DNA of 64,000 bases from Methanofollis tationis (GCF_013377755.1 NZ_JABXWR010000001.1:631104-695103), one strand, 5' to 3'. Numbered from the stretch's first letter, positions 16,669-26,456 are shown. A program made the numbers and translations. The notes: generated by a model from the letters alone, not told the origin.

Positions 16669-18531
16669 ATGGCCTCCACACTGTCCATCCCGATCATGCT
16701 CCCCTTCAAGCCCGAGCCCAACGAGGACCTGAGCGGATGCCTGGCCGATCTCGAATCTTCCTCCCTCTTTCGGATGCTCCCGAACAACGCCCGGGAATAT
16801 GTCCGCAACAGCCCTCACCTCCTCGAGTACCTCAACATCCTGCCGGTGAACACCTACGGCATCCCGCTCTTCTTCCCGGAACTGACGCGCGAAGCCAAAA
16901 AAATGGAAAACTTAAACCTGATCTACCCGGCCGGCTCCGACACCTTCATCCACATCCTCCAGGACCCAAACGACGTCCGGAACTATTACATCCCGATCGA
17001 GCCCTCCTTTCTCCACAGCGTCACCTCCCTGATGCCGGCCGTCGAGCGCCGCCTCATCGACCTCCTGGACGCCCTCGAAGAAAACCCGGGCACTGAGGAG
17101 GAGCGCATCGTCGTCCTCAAGCGGCTGGTCGGGGAGATCATCTATGTCAAAAAAGAGGGGGAAGATATCGGAAGCCTGCTCGGCGGCGGGGGCGGCCGGT
17201 CCCTGAAGGAGCGGGTCGTCACCTTCTTAAACACCGATTTCACCGCAAAGAAAAAACAGGGCGAAGGGGACGACGACGCCGGGATCACCAGGCTTTCTGA
17301 CGGCCGGATCGTCGTCAGCCAGCAGGAGTACAGCGCCCTCGAGTACATGCTGCTGCGGGACAAGATCGGGATGGGCGTTCTCAAGCCTTTCCTCTCAGAC
17401 CCGTACATCGAAGATATCACCTGCGACGGCGTCGGCCCGATCTTCGTCGAGCACAAGATCTTCAGCGGGCTCAAGTCAGTCGTCGGCTTCACCAACACCC
17501 ACGACCTCGACATCTTCGTCATCAAGATGGCCGAGCGGATAAAACGGCCGATCACCTACCGCAACCCGGTCGTGGACGCCACCCTCCCTGACGGCTCCCG
17601 TATCAACATCGTCTACGGCACCGATATCAGCCGCCACGGCAGCAACTTCACGATCCGTAAGGTAAACGAAGAGCCCCTCTCCGTCCTCCACCTCATCGAG
17701 TCGAACACCTGCGACTACACGGTCGCCGCCTACCTCTGGATCTGCCTGGAGTTCGGCATGTCCCTCTTCGTGAGCGGGGAAACGGCCAGCGGAAAGACGA
17801 CGAGCCTCAACGCCATCACCACCTTCCTCCCGCCGGAGAACAAGATCGTCACCATCGAGGACACCCCCGAGCTGACCGTCCCCCATAAAAACTGGACGCG
17901 GGAGGTCGCAAAGGCGAAGGGAAAGAGCGAGGGCGACGGTTCAGAAGTGACGATGTTCGATCTCTTAAAGGCGGCCCTCAGACAGCGCCCCAACCAGATC
18001 CTGGTCGGTGAGATCCGTGGCGTCGAAGGGAGCGTCGCCTTCTCGGCCATGCAGACCGGCCACCCGGTCATGAGCACCTTCCACGCCGCCTCGGTCGAGA
18101 AACTGATCCAGCGTCTCTGCGGCGACCCGATCAACATCCCGAAAACGCACGTGGACAACCTCAACATCGTCATCATCCAGAGCGCCGTGCGCCGCCCCGG
18201 CGGCGGGACGGTACGACGGATGCTCAGCATCAACGAACTCGTCGGCTACGACCCGCAGACGCAGGGCTTCTCCTTCGTCGAGATGTTCCACTGGGACCCG
18301 GTCACCGACCAGCACGTCTTCACCGGGAACGGGAGCAGTTTCCTCCTGGAAAACAAGATCGCAACCATGCTCGGCATCCCGGAAAGCAAGAGGAACGAGA
18401 TCTACTATGAAGTCGAGAAGCGGGCGAACATCCTCAAACGACTGCATAACGCCGGATACATCAGGTTCTGGGACCTCTTCCACATGATCGCCAAGATCAA
18501 GAAGCAGGGTCTTCTCACTATCGAGGTCTGA
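16669..18531 (+). CDS. arlI: Archaellum motor ATPase ArlI
   Basis: A 620-residue secretion-superfamily ATPase. The N-terminal domain is long and acidic, with a short Gly-rich linker (GGGGG) near residue 170. The catalytic core has Walker A SGETASGKTTS, the Asp box (VTIEDTPEL), Walker B QILVGEIRG and the His box (GHPVMSTFHAAS). ArlI is the hexameric ATPase that powers both archaellum assembly and rotation, with ArlJ as membrane platform. The ATG at 16669 follows the arlH stop by 2 bases. The same frame is open further upstream only because it runs antiphase through arlH. Confidence 0.95.
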   Translation: MASTLSIPIMLPFKPEPNEDLSGCLADLESSSLFRMLPNNAREYVRNSPHLLEYLNILPVNTYGIPLFFPELTREAKKMENLNLIYPAGSDTFIHILQDPNDVRNYYIPIEPSFLHSVTSLMPAVERRLIDLLDALEENPGTEEERIVVLKRLVGEIIYVKKEGEDIGSLLGGGGGRSLKERVVTFLNTDFTAKKKQGEGDDDAGITRLSDGRIVVSQQEYSALEYMLLRDKIGMGVLKPFLSDPYIEDITCDGVGPIFVEHKIFSGLKSVVGFTNTHDLDIFVIKMAERIKRPITYRNPVVDATLPDGSRINIVYGTDISRHGSNFTIRKVNEEPLSVLHLIESNTCDYTVAAYLWICLEFGMSLFVSGETASGKTTSLNAITTFLPPENKIVTIEDTPELTVPHKNWTREVAKAKGKSEGDGSEVTMFDLLKAALRQRPNQILVGEIRGVEGSVAFSAMQTGHPVMSTFHAASVEKLIQRLCGDPINIPKTHVDNLNIVIIQSAVRRPGGGTVRRMLSINELVGYDPQTQGFSFVEMFHWDPVTDQHVFTGNGSSFLLENKIATMLGIPESKRNEIYYEVEKRANILKRLHNAGYIRFWDLFHMIAKIKKQGLLTIEV

Positions 18532-18532
18532 G

Positions 18533-20134
18533 ATGTTCGAATCGCTGAAGGACAGGGTGAGCAAGGCGAACGGGGGCGAAATCCCCTTTGAGGACCAGAT
18601 CGACGGCGTCAGAAAAAAAATCGAGACGCTCTCGGATAACAAAAAGATGGAGGGCGACCTCGTCTTCATGACCACCTATATGGCCTCGGCGATGACCGCC
18701 AACGTCTCGCGGCCTGAACTCTTCGAGTACACCGCCCGCAGGCACGAGTACATCTCGACCAAATATATCCGCCGGGTCGTCGATTTTGTCAACCAGTGGC
18801 ATTACAGTTACTCTGAAGGGCTCACCATGGTGGGCGAGCGGGTCGAAAACCCCATGCTCAGAAACATGTTCAACCGCTTCGCCAATGCGATCGACTCCGG
18901 CGTCCCTGACGGCGAGTTCCTGGCAATGGAGCTGAACACCGCCAGGAGCATGTACCGCAACACCTTCGAGCAGGGCTTTGAGATGCTGAAGAAGTGGGGC
19001 GACGCCTATATCGCCCTGCTCTTCTCCTCCATGCTGGTGGCGATCATCATCATGATCTCGGTCGCCATCTATGCGCCCAGCGGGATCGACTCCGCCCTGA
19101 ACACCTCGTATGCGCTTGTCCTCCTGACGGCCGGCTTCGGCGTCGGCCTGATGTATAAGGCCGTCCCGGTCGACGAGAAGACCCTCGACCGCTCGATGAA
19201 CGGCTGGTGTTCGCGGGAGCAGGCGATGATCCGCCGCCTCCAGACACCGGTGCTTGCGATCACCGCCGTGGCCGCTCTCCTCCTCCTCCTCATGGGCGTG
19301 AACACCGGCATGGTCTTTCTCCTGATCGGCCTCCTCTTCGCTCCCATCGGGATCATCGCCTACGTGGACAACTACAACGTCGTCATGCGGGACGAGGACT
19401 TTCCCGCCTTTATCAGGGGCGTCGGCTCGATCATGGAGGGGAAGGGCACGACGGTGGTCGAGGCGATCCGGGAGATCGACCGCAAATCGCTTGTCACCCT
19501 TGAACCCCTGATCAACTCGGTCTATACGAAGCTGAACCTCGGCCTCGACGAAGCGCTCGTCTGGGAAAAATTCATCGGAGACTGCGGGACAAACCTGATT
19601 GCAAAGTACATGAACATCTTTCGGGACTCGGTCGCCCTTGGCGGCGCTCCCGGCGTCATCGGAAAGATCGTCGGTTCCTCCATGCTCTCGCAGGTGCTCC
19701 TGCGCAGAAAGAGGGACATGGTGGCGACGGGCTTTATCGTCCTCCTGATCCCGATGCACATCGCGATGATCGGCATCTTCCTGACGCTCTACGAGGTGCT
19801 GCACACGATGTCCGAGGCGATCGAGAGCGTGATGTCGACCCTCGGGGAGAGCGGGGCGGCGCTGAGCGGGTCCGGATCGGTTGCGGGATCGATGACCGGG
19901 TCGATGAACCTCTTCGTCAACTTTCCTGAGGACAAGATGGTCCCCTATGTGATGACCATCTCCCTGATGATCACGGTGGCGAACATCTTCGCCGGCAAGA
20001 TCGTGATGGGCGGCGACCGCTACATGTACTTCTTCCTCTCGGCCGTCCTATTTACCCTCACAGGACTGCTGGTGCTGATCGTCCCGCCGCTCATCAGCAG
20101 CTTCTTCCAGATCCCCCAGTTCGGAGCGGTGTAA
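18533..20134 (+). CDS. arlJ: Archaellum membrane platform protein ArlJ
   Basis: A 533-residue polytopic protein with T2SF-type cytoplasmic domains alternating with membrane helices: helices near ALLFSSMLVAIIIMISVAIY, LVLLTAGFGVGLMYKAV, VAALLLLLMGVNTGMVFLLI and a C-terminal group (YMYFFLSAVLFTLTGLLVLI). ArlJ is the inner-membrane platform on which ArlI turns. Its start is 1 base after the arlI stop. A Gly/Ser-rich loop (GSGSVAGSMTGS) sits near residue 445. Confidence 0.93.
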   Translation: MFESLKDRVSKANGGEIPFEDQIDGVRKKIETLSDNKKMEGDLVFMTTYMASAMTANVSRPELFEYTARRHEYISTKYIRRVVDFVNQWHYSYSEGLTMVGERVENPMLRNMFNRFANAIDSGVPDGEFLAMELNTARSMYRNTFEQGFEMLKKWGDAYIALLFSSMLVAIIIMISVAIYAPSGIDSALNTSYALVLLTAGFGVGLMYKAVPVDEKTLDRSMNGWCSREQAMIRRLQTPVLAITAVAALLLLLMGVNTGMVFLLIGLLFAPIGIIAYVDNYNVVMRDEDFPAFIRGVGSIMEGKGTTVVEAIREIDRKSLVTLEPLINSVYTKLNLGLDEALVWEKFIGDCGTNLIAKYMNIFRDSVALGGAPGVIGKIVGSSMLSQVLLRRKRDMVATGFIVLLIPMHIAMIGIFLTLYEVLHTMSEAIESVMSTLGESGAALSGSGSVAGSMTGSMNLFVNFPEDKMVPYVMTISLMITVANIFAGKIVMGGDRYMYFFLSAVLFTLTGLLVLIVPPLISSFFQIPQFGAV

Positions 20135-20136
20135 GC

Positions 20137-21267
20137 ATGAGAAAACCAGAACTTCCATCGATAAGTCCGAAAACCCGGCGAACGCTGATCTTTCTGGTGA
20201 CCGTCGCCGCCGGCTCCCTCCTCATCCTCTACGACCTCCCCACAGAGTACCTGCTGGGAGGGACGATCGCCGCGGGGTGCATCGTCCTCCTCGCCTTCGG
20301 TGCGATCAGACTCTCTGACTTAAGGCCGAAGAACATCAGGGAAGGGCTGAAGGCGTGGGTTGCCGGGAGAAAACAGCGGCCGCAAAAGAAAGACGCCCCG
20401 AAAGAAAAGATCGGCAGCAGAACCACTGCAGCCCCGGAAGAAAAAGGCGGGAGAGTGCGTGCCGCACTGGCCTCACTCTCAGGCGTCGTCCACGGCGGTG
20501 CAGGGCGGTTAAAGGCCTCGTTGTTCCACAAAGACGAGACCTTCAAGAAAATCGATACGATCCTTGACGCAGAGATCGCCGGCGGTGCCGCATCAAACGG
20601 GCCCGATACCTCTGCGGCGGTTCAGGGCGGAGAGAACGCTCCGGCCCCACTTTCAGGTGCGGCCGATCCCTTCTTCGACATCAGCGAGGAAGACCTTGAA
20701 AACCTCACGCTGGACGGCGAGGAAATCGACCAGACTGGATCTCCCGTCGATATAACGCTGGACGATGAGATCCCGTCGCTCGCCTCGAACGATTCGATCG
20801 TCTCCGAGATCTTCCGGGCGAATGCCGCCGAACTTGAAGAATTTTCAGAGCTGGGGGACATCAGCGAACTCGACGAAACGCTCGGGGAGATCGGCGGTGT
20901 CGATCTCGACGCTCTCGATCTTTCTGAGGAAGATCTCTCGGAGATCACGCCTGATACCGGATCCCAAGACGACGCCCCGGAGGATGCCCTGGCCGACAAC
21001 GCCTCGATCCTTCCCGAAATCCCCGAGGAGCCAGAAGAGGAGGAGGCCCCTGAAGAGGAGAACCTGGTGGCGTTTGCATCGGGCGGCGGTTCCGACTCAC
21101 TCATGGACATCCTCAAGAGCGATGTCAAACAGAGGAAAAAAGGAGATTACAACAGTCTTCTGCGGGGCATGAAAGGGATGAAGATCAACGCGGACGATCT
21201 GGTCGACGAACTTGAAGAGACATTGAAAGCGCTTGAGGGCGGATCGACGGTGAAGAAACATGGCTAG
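20137..21267 (+). CDS. Unknown acidic membrane protein linked to archaellum genes
   Basis: A 376-residue protein with no recognised family. Two closely spaced membrane helices (LIFLVTVAAGSLLILYDL and LLGGTIAAGCIVLLAFGAI) lie in the first 60 residues. A basic stretch (KQRPQKKDAPKEK) follows, then a long, very acidic, probably disordered region with repeated short motifs of the type ISEEDLE, LSEEDLSE and ISELDE. It ends in a helical tail (SLMDILKSDVKQRKKGDY to LVDELEETLKALEGG). It starts 2 bases after arlJ and overlaps cheF by 8 bases, so it is made together with the motor and its chemotaxis adaptor. A role in linking motor, CheF or localisation to the membrane is an inference from position. 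Confidence 0.75.
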   Translation: MRKPELPSISPKTRRTLIFLVTVAAGSLLILYDLPTEYLLGGTIAAGCIVLLAFGAIRLSDLRPKNIREGLKAWVAGRKQRPQKKDAPKEKIGSRTTAAPEEKGGRVRAALASLSGVVHGGAGRLKASLFHKDETFKKIDTILDAEIAGGAASNGPDTSAAVQGGENAPAPLSGAADPFFDISEEDLENLTLDGEEIDQTGSPVDITLDDEIPSLASNDSIVSEIFRANAAELEEFSELGDISELDETLGEIGGVDLDALDLSEEDLSEITPDTGSQDDAPEDALADNASILPEIPEEPEEEEAPEEENLVAFASGGGSDSLMDILKSDVKQRKKGDYNSLLRGMKGMKINADDLVDELEETLKALEGGSTVKKHG

Positions 21268-22060
21268 CGTTCCGGTAAAAATTGAAGACGGGGATCGGTG
21301 GGCCGTAGCAAAGGTCTCGATCGAGAAAGACGGGCTGAAGGCATCTGGCGACGTGACGCTGGACATCCCGTACAGGTCCATCATCGATCTGGAAGCAAAA
21401 GGGAATGTCCTCATCATCACCACAAAAGAGCGGGAGAATCAGCCCTACAGGCTTGCATCGGTGGAAAAAGTGCTGAACGTGCTCAAGCGGCAGATCCTCC
21501 TCTCCTGCAGCGCGTACCGTCTCAGCACCTTCTTTATGTCCCCGGCGATCAGGGGCGGCGTGCTCGTCCAGAACGCCGTATGGGAAAAAGGAGGGATCGC
21601 CGTACTAAAATCCGGGATCTGGTTCTTCTCGCAGGATCACCAGATCTGTGTCCCTCTCTCCGACGTCGCCTCGATCGAACTGACAACGCGTGAGGTCCAG
21701 GGCAAAGACCTCGATGTCGTGAAGATCGACCATATTGAGGATACCGACGTCGTCACCAGTTTTGTGCTCTGTCCGCTCACGACACTCCAGGTGCTCTATA
21801 ATTTCCTCAAGGAATCCACGAAAAGCATGGACATGGACGGTGCCGAACTCGACCCGAAATCTGCGCAGGTCGCCATGCTCGTCTACAGCGGGATGGACAC
21901 CGCGGCGATCGAGAACATGCTCGCCATCTCGCATAAAGAGGTCGACCGCGTCTACGATGCCCTGATCGGTCTTGGCCTCGCAGAGGTCGTGGTAATACGC
22001 AGGGAGATTAAACTGACCACGAAAGGAGTCAGATATATCACAGATGCGACAAAAGTATAA
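21260..22060 (+). CDS. cheF: Archaeal chemotaxis adaptor CheF
   Basis: A 266-residue protein of the archaea-only CheF family (DUF439). An N-terminal PH-like strand region (VPVKIEDGDRWAVAKVSI, DIPYRSIIDLE) is repeated in the middle, and a C-terminal winged-helix-like part follows (AMLVYSGMDTAAIENML, VDRVYDALIGLGLAEVV). CheF binds phospho-CheY and the archaellum proteins ArlCE, bridging the bacterial-type signalling pathway to the motor. Its stop codon touches the 8-bp target duplication of the IS element that follows, so the coding region is intact. Confidence 0.9.
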   Translation: MASVPVKIEDGDRWAVAKVSIEKDGLKASGDVTLDIPYRSIIDLEAKGNVLIITTKERENQPYRLASVEKVLNVLKRQILLSCSAYRLSTFFMSPAIRGGVLVQNAVWEKGGIAVLKSGIWFFSQDHQICVPLSDVASIELTTREVQGKDLDVVKIDHIEDTDVVTSFVLCPLTTLQVLYNFLKESTKSMDMDGAELDPKSAQVAMLVYSGMDTAAIENMLAISHKEVDRVYDALIGLGLAEVVVIRREIKLTTKGVRYITDATKV

Positions 22061-22067
22061 AATTTAT

Positions 22068-23074
22068 GGCTTCGTTGAAACCCTCCAGTAGTCCGGTTCC
22101 GCGCTAAAGCAAAGATCTATAAGAATCGTTGCTCCTTGAGTTAATGACCAAACCAACACCAAGGAGCAGAGATAGTGTCAACGAACCGGTATATCAACCT
22201 TATCGAAAGCATCTGTTCAGTACTCCGATCTTCCCATCTGCCTCTTTATTCCTGCAAATACTCCCGGAAAACGTATACTCAGCATCAACTCATGGCTATT
22301 CTTCTCTTTCGTGAAGCTCTTCGCACTGACTATCGCTCGACCGTTGAGCTCATCGATCTAATGGACGGAGTCAAAGAGATCCTTCAGCTTGATCAGGTCC
22401 CCCACTACTCAACCATCCATAAGTTCATGGCCCGTATTCCTTCTGTTTTCTTCTCGATACTCCTGAATAAAACTCTGAAACTCTTCTATTCCTGGGGTGA
22501 AATCATTCCAATAACCGCCATCGATTCTTCAGGTTTCACCAGTTCGTACGCCAGCCATTATTATTCCTGGCGGACTGGAAAGATGCGGAAAAACTTCGTG
22601 AAAACCACGATAGCGATAGATACGCTCAAGCAAGTGATCATCTCCTTCAAGATCTCGCTCAAACCGGTACATGATGTAAAACATGCAGAGCCACTTCTCA
22701 GGCAGTGCCGGAGGACGAGAAAGACCGGGTGCTATGTGATGGATAAAGGATACGATTCAGAGGAACTTCATCGCCAGATCCGGGAAGAGATTGGGGCTGA
22801 TTCAGTGATACCAGTCAGAACATGGAACGGAAAGATCTATTCGGGCAAATATAGGCAAGAGATGTATGCTTCCTTTGACGCTGAACGGTATGCTGAGAGA
22901 AACAAGGTCGAAACAGCGTTCTCGGTCATGAAAAGAAAGTTTGGAGAGGGGCTGAAAGCACGAATATTTTGGTACCAGATCAAGGAGATCAAGATCAAAC
23001 TGATACTCCATAACCTCACGAAGGCGATTCAGGCGATCGTGGTTCTTGTAGTGGTCGAGGAATTCAACAAAGCC
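22068..23074 (+). mobile_element. IS5-type insertion sequence (ISH1-like) with 8-bp target duplication
   Basis: A complete insertion sequence of about 1.0 kb. The left end reads GGCTTCGTTGAA (22068-22079) and the right end, inverted, GGCTTTGTTGAA (23063-23074), matching at 11 of 12 bases. It is flanked by the perfect direct repeat AAATTTAT at 22060-22067 and 23075-23082. An 8-bp duplication is known for the ISH1 subgroup of IS5. It lies directly after the cheF stop codon, in operon orientation, and separates cheF from cheY. Its base composition is more AT-rich than that of its neighbours. Confidence 0.9.
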
Positions 23075-23095
23075 AAATTTATAAAATTTCGATGA
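22175..23095 (+). CDS. IS5-family transposase
   Basis: A 306-residue DDE transposase. The first catalytic Asp is in ITAIDSSGF, the second in [12 protein letters not shown], and the Glu is in the Y-(2)-R-(3)-E-(6)-K-type signature [14 protein letters not shown]. The N-terminal helix-turn-helix region ([14 protein letters not shown]) is present. No frameshift is seen, so the element may still be mobile. The stop codon (23093-23095) lies beyond the right inverted repeat: the last codons come from the repeat, the target duplication and host DNA. Confidence 0.9.
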   Translation: MSTNRYINLIESICSVLRSSHLPLYSCKYSRKTYTQHQLMAILLFREALRTDYRSTVELIDLMDGVKEILQLDQVPHYSTIHKFMARIPSVFFSILLNKTLKLFYSWGEIIPITAIDSSGFTSSYASHYYSWRTGKMRKNFVKTTIAIDTLKQVIISFKISLKPVHDVKHAEPLLRQCRRTRKTGCYVMDKGYDSEELHRQIREEIGADSVIPVRTWNGKIYSGKYRQEMYASFDAERYAERNKVETAFSVMKRKFGEGLKARIFWYQIKEIKIKLILHNLTKAIQAIVVLVVVEEFNKAKFIKFR

Positions 23096-23150
23096 TGTGA
23101 AAATAATAATCTATTTATTCTAAACTGATCAATTATTTTTAGAGCGCATT

Positions 23151-23513
23151 ATGGGTAGAATTCTTGTCGTCGACGACACACTGTTCATGCGGACCCTCCT
23201 GAAAAATATCCTCTTCTCGGGGGGCCATACGATCGTGGGAGAGGCTGAGAACGGCGATGACGCCATCGCAAAATATCAGGAATTGAATCCCGACCTTGTC
23301 ACCATGGACATTGTGATGCCGAAGAAGAACGGCATCGACGCCTTAAAGGGCATCAAAACGATCGACCCGAACGCAAAGGTGATCATGTGCACCGCGGTCG
23401 GCCAGGAACAGATGGTAAAACTCGCCGTCAAGACCGGCGCCAGAGGGTATATCGTCAAACCGTTCCAGGCTCCAAAGGTGCTCGAGGAGGTGAAAAACGT
23501 CCTTGGGGCTTGA
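23151..23513 (+). CDS. cheY: Chemotaxis response regulator CheY
   Basis: A 120-residue single receiver domain: acidic pair D8-D9, phosphoacceptor D53 in LVTMDIVMPKKNG, the Thr of CTAV and the Lys of VKPFQAP. Phospho-CheY signals to the archaellum through CheF. A TATA-like CTATTTATTC about 35 bases upstream, located after the IS element, suggests that cheY starts its own transcript. The separation from cheF by the IS may then be tolerated. Confidence 0.93.
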   Translation: MGRILVVDDTLFMRTLLKNILFSGGHTIVGEAENGDDAIAKYQELNPDLVTMDIVMPKKNGIDALKGIKTIDPNAKVIMCTAVGQEQMVKLAVKTGARGYIVKPFQAPKVLEEVKNVLGA

Positions 23514-23515
23514 TC

Positions 23516-24541
23516 ATGATCAGGGTACTCATCGTCGATGATTCAATATTTATTCGCACAATACTGAAAGATTTCCTCAGCAAATCTCCTGACATCGAGG
23601 TCGTGGGGACGGTGTCCGACGGTGTCGAGGCACTCTCCCTGATCGACGATCTCAAACCCGACGTGATGACGCTCGACATCGAGATGCCCAGGATGACCGG
23701 GATCGATCTGCTCAGGAAGATGCCGGACCTGAGCCACCGCCCGAAAGTGCTGATGCTCAGTTCGCTCACCTCGAAAGACGCCAGCCATACGAGAACGGCC
23801 CTGGCCCTCGGGGCAGACGACTTCATGCTCAAACCGCAGGAGATCTTCAGGGTGCGCGGGATCCAGGAAGAACTCGTCGCAAAGATCCTGCATCTCATCC
23901 ATATCGGCCCGGCGGTCAAACAGGACGTCTCCTCGCGCGGTCTTGCCCGCAGGCTGCTGATCTTCGGCTCCTCGGCCGGGGGGCTCCAGCAGCTCGACCT
24001 CATCCTCTCGACAATCTCCCCTGACCTGGACGCCGCCGTCGTCATCACCCAGCATATGCCCGAGGGGTTCACCGCGGCCCTCGCCGATCGGTTCAACCGG
24101 ATCTGTCCGCTCCCGGTAAAGGAGTCTGAGAGCGGGTGCATCCTGAATGCCGGTGAGGTCGTGATCTCCAGGTCCGGCGTCCACTCGATCGTCTCGACAT
24201 TCCTCACGCGGGACGGTCACTCCGGAGGAAAAATCGTCCATTCCACCGCCCCTCCGGTCCACGCCGTCAGGCCGGCGATCGACGTGACCTTCTCGACCGC
24301 GGCAAAGATCTTCGGCGGGCGGACACTTGCGGTCATCCTGAGCGGCATGGGCAACGACTGCGGCGACGGCGCCGCAGCCGTCAAAGCGGCAGGAGGCCAG
24401 GTGTTTGCATGCAGCGAGGAGGACTGTCTGGTCTACGGGATGGCGCGCTCCGCAATGAAAAAAAATAGTGTCGACAGGGTCGTTCCTCTCCGGAGGATTC
24501 CCGACGAGGTGCAACGGGCGATCACTGCAATGGAGGGGTAA
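23516..24541 (+). CDS. cheB: Chemotaxis methylesterase CheB
   Basis: A 341-residue protein with a receiver domain (D8-D9, phosphoacceptor D54 in MTLDIEMPRMTG) and a C-terminal methylesterase domain carrying the catalytic Ser (FGSSAGGLQ), His (TQHMPEGF) and Asp (GMGNDCGDG). It removes methyl groups, and deamidates, MCP glutamates/glutamines for adaptation, opposing CheR (encoded at 31684). The ATG at 23516 is 2 bases after cheY. Confidence 0.95.
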   Translation: MIRVLIVDDSIFIRTILKDFLSKSPDIEVVGTVSDGVEALSLIDDLKPDVMTLDIEMPRMTGIDLLRKMPDLSHRPKVLMLSSLTSKDASHTRTALALGADDFMLKPQEIFRVRGIQEELVAKILHLIHIGPAVKQDVSSRGLARRLLIFGSSAGGLQQLDLILSTISPDLDAAVVITQHMPEGFTAALADRFNRICPLPVKESESGCILNAGEVVISRSGVHSIVSTFLTRDGHSGGKIVHSTAPPVHAVRPAIDVTFSTAAKIFGGRTLAVILSGMGNDCGDGAAAVKAAGGQVFACSEEDCLVYGMARSAMKKNSVDRVVPLRRIPDEVQRAITAMEG

Positions 24542-24545
24542 CATC

Positions 24546-26447
24546 GTGTCAGATATGGAGGAATACAGGGGTCTGTTTGCCGTCGAGTCGCGGGAGAACA
24601 ACGAGGCGATTGCCCGGGCTCTTCTCACCCTCGAAGGGGGCGAAGACCGTGAAATTGTTGACGAGATCTTCAGGGCCGCTCATACGATAAAAGGCGCCTC
24701 GGCCTCGATGGGGTTCATGAGGCTCGAGCAGCTCTGCCATTCGATGGAAGACGTCTTCGACCTGATCAGGAACGGTGAACTGCGGGCGAACGCCGCTCTC
24801 ACCGATCTGCTGCTGGCCTGCACCGACCAGATCGATGCGATCCTCGATGCCATTGAGGCGGGCAGAAGCGACGACGGGGGGACCATCGAGGAACTCGTCT
24901 CGGCACTGGAAGTCTGGGTCAACGAGACGTCGTCTGAAGACCTGCCGGTCTCGGGCGACCTGCCCTCATCTGAGGACGATGCTCAGGCTCCTGCCGGGGG
25001 CCCCTGCTACCAGGTCCTTGTCACGCTCGTCCCCGACTCATCGATGAAAGATGTCAGGGCGATGATCTCACTCTCGAACCTCGAAGAGATCGGCCGCATC
25101 CTCTCGACAAACCCGGACAAAGACGGGATCGAGAACGGAAAATTCGACCGCACCTTCGAGGTGGTCCTCGAAAGCGCCGCCGGGGCCGATGCGGTCAGGA
25201 TGGCGGCATCAGGCACCGACATCCAGGAGGTCGCCGTCAGGCCCTGGACCGGCGCGGCAGAGAACCGGAAGGCCGAGGGCGCGGTGCCGAAGGTCGAACA
25301 CCATGAAAAGAGCCGGGAGATCAAAAACATCAGGGTCGACATTCACCTCCTCGACCAGATGATGAACCTGGTGGAGGACCTCGTCATCAACCGCGGCCGC
25401 CTGAAGCAGATTGCACAGAAAAATCAGATCAAGGAACTCGATGAAGCCCTCAATATGGTCGGGAGATCGGTCTCGGATCTCCAGAACCTGATGATGCATA
25501 TCAGGATGATCCCCCTCAACCACATCTTCAACAGGTTCCCCCGCGTCGTCAGGGACGTCTCCCAGCACGACAACAAAGAGGTGGAGTTCATCATCGAGGG
25601 GGGCGAGACCGAACTCGACCGGAGCGTCATGGACGGCCTCAACGACCCGCTCCTCCACCTGATCAGGAACGCCGTCGACCACGGGATCGAGCTCCCTGCC
25701 GAGCGAAAAGCGGCGGGAAAACCCGAGAAAGGTGTGCTCCGTCTCTCGGCACGGCGCGACCGGGACAACGTCCTCATCAGGATCGAGGACGACGGCGCCG
25801 GGATCGATTACGGGAAGGTCAGGAAAAAAGCCGTTTCTCGGGGTCTGTACACCGCGGAGGACGCCGACGCCCTCAGCGAGGACGACCTCATCGAGGTGCT
25901 CTTCAACCCGGGCTTCTCGACCGCCGACGCCATCACCGACATCAGCGGCCGCGGCGTCGGGCTGGACGTCGTCAGGTCGGCGATCGAATCCCTGAAAGGC
26001 TCGATCAAGGTCTCGTCGACGCCGGGAAAGGGCACCTGTTTTGAACTCGTCCTGCCCCCCACCATGGCGATCGTCGACGTGATGATGGTCAGGATCAACG
26101 GCAAACGGTGTGCGATCCCGATCAACAACGTGGTCGAGGTCGCCATGATCAGAAGGGACGCCATCCACCGGGTGGGGGCCACCCGGGTGATCCTCCTGAG
26201 GGACGAGGTGCTGCCCCTTTTTACGCTGGACGATATGTTCGGCGGTTCGAACGGTGGCGACGTCCTTGTCGTGCTCCAGAACGGGCATAAGAAGTGCGGT
26301 ATCGTCTCTGATGTGGTCGAGGGCCAGCAGGAGGTTGTGGTCAAACCGCTCAGTTCTCTCATCGGGATCTGTCCGGGTGTGAGCGGCGTCACCATTCCCG
26401 GCGACGGCGAAGTGGTCCCGGTTCTTGATGTAAACACGATGATCTAA
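24546..26447 (+). CDS. cheA: Chemotaxis histidine kinase CheA
   Basis: A 633-residue kinase: HPt domain with phosphorylated H46 (FRAAHTIKGASASMGF), a CheY/CheB-binding region, dimerisation helices (LLDQMMNLVEDLVINRGRL), an HATPase domain (N box HLIRNAVDHGIELP, G1 DDGAGID, G2 SGRGVGLDVV) and a C-terminal CheW-like domain (AIVDVMMVRINGKRCAIPI). GTG at 24546 is taken as the start because GGAGGGG lies 7 bases upstream. An ATG three codons later is the alternative. No separate cheW is in the window. Confidence 0.93.
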   Translation: MSDMEEYRGLFAVESRENNEAIARALLTLEGGEDREIVDEIFRAAHTIKGASASMGFMRLEQLCHSMEDVFDLIRNGELRANAALTDLLLACTDQIDAILDAIEAGRSDDGGTIEELVSALEVWVNETSSEDLPVSGDLPSSEDDAQAPAGGPCYQVLVTLVPDSSMKDVRAMISLSNLEEIGRILSTNPDKDGIENGKFDRTFEVVLESAAGADAVRMAASGTDIQEVAVRPWTGAAENRKAEGAVPKVEHHEKSREIKNIRVDIHLLDQMMNLVEDLVINRGRLKQIAQKNQIKELDEALNMVGRSVSDLQNLMMHIRMIPLNHIFNRFPRVVRDVSQHDNKEVEFIIEGGETELDRSVMDGLNDPLLHLIRNAVDHGIELPAERKAAGKPEKGVLRLSARRDRDNVLIRIEDDGAGIDYGKVRKKAVSRGLYTAEDADALSEDDLIEVLFNPGFSTADAITDISGRGVGLDVVRSAIESLKGSIKVSSTPGKGTCFELVLPPTMAIVDVMMVRINGKRCAIPINNVVEVAMIRRDAIHRVGATRVILLRDEVLPLFTLDDMFGGSNGGDVLVVLQNGHKKCGIVSDVVEGQQEVVVKPLSSLIGICPGVSGVTIPGDGEVVPVLDVNTMI

Positions 26448-26456
26448 GGAGTTCTC

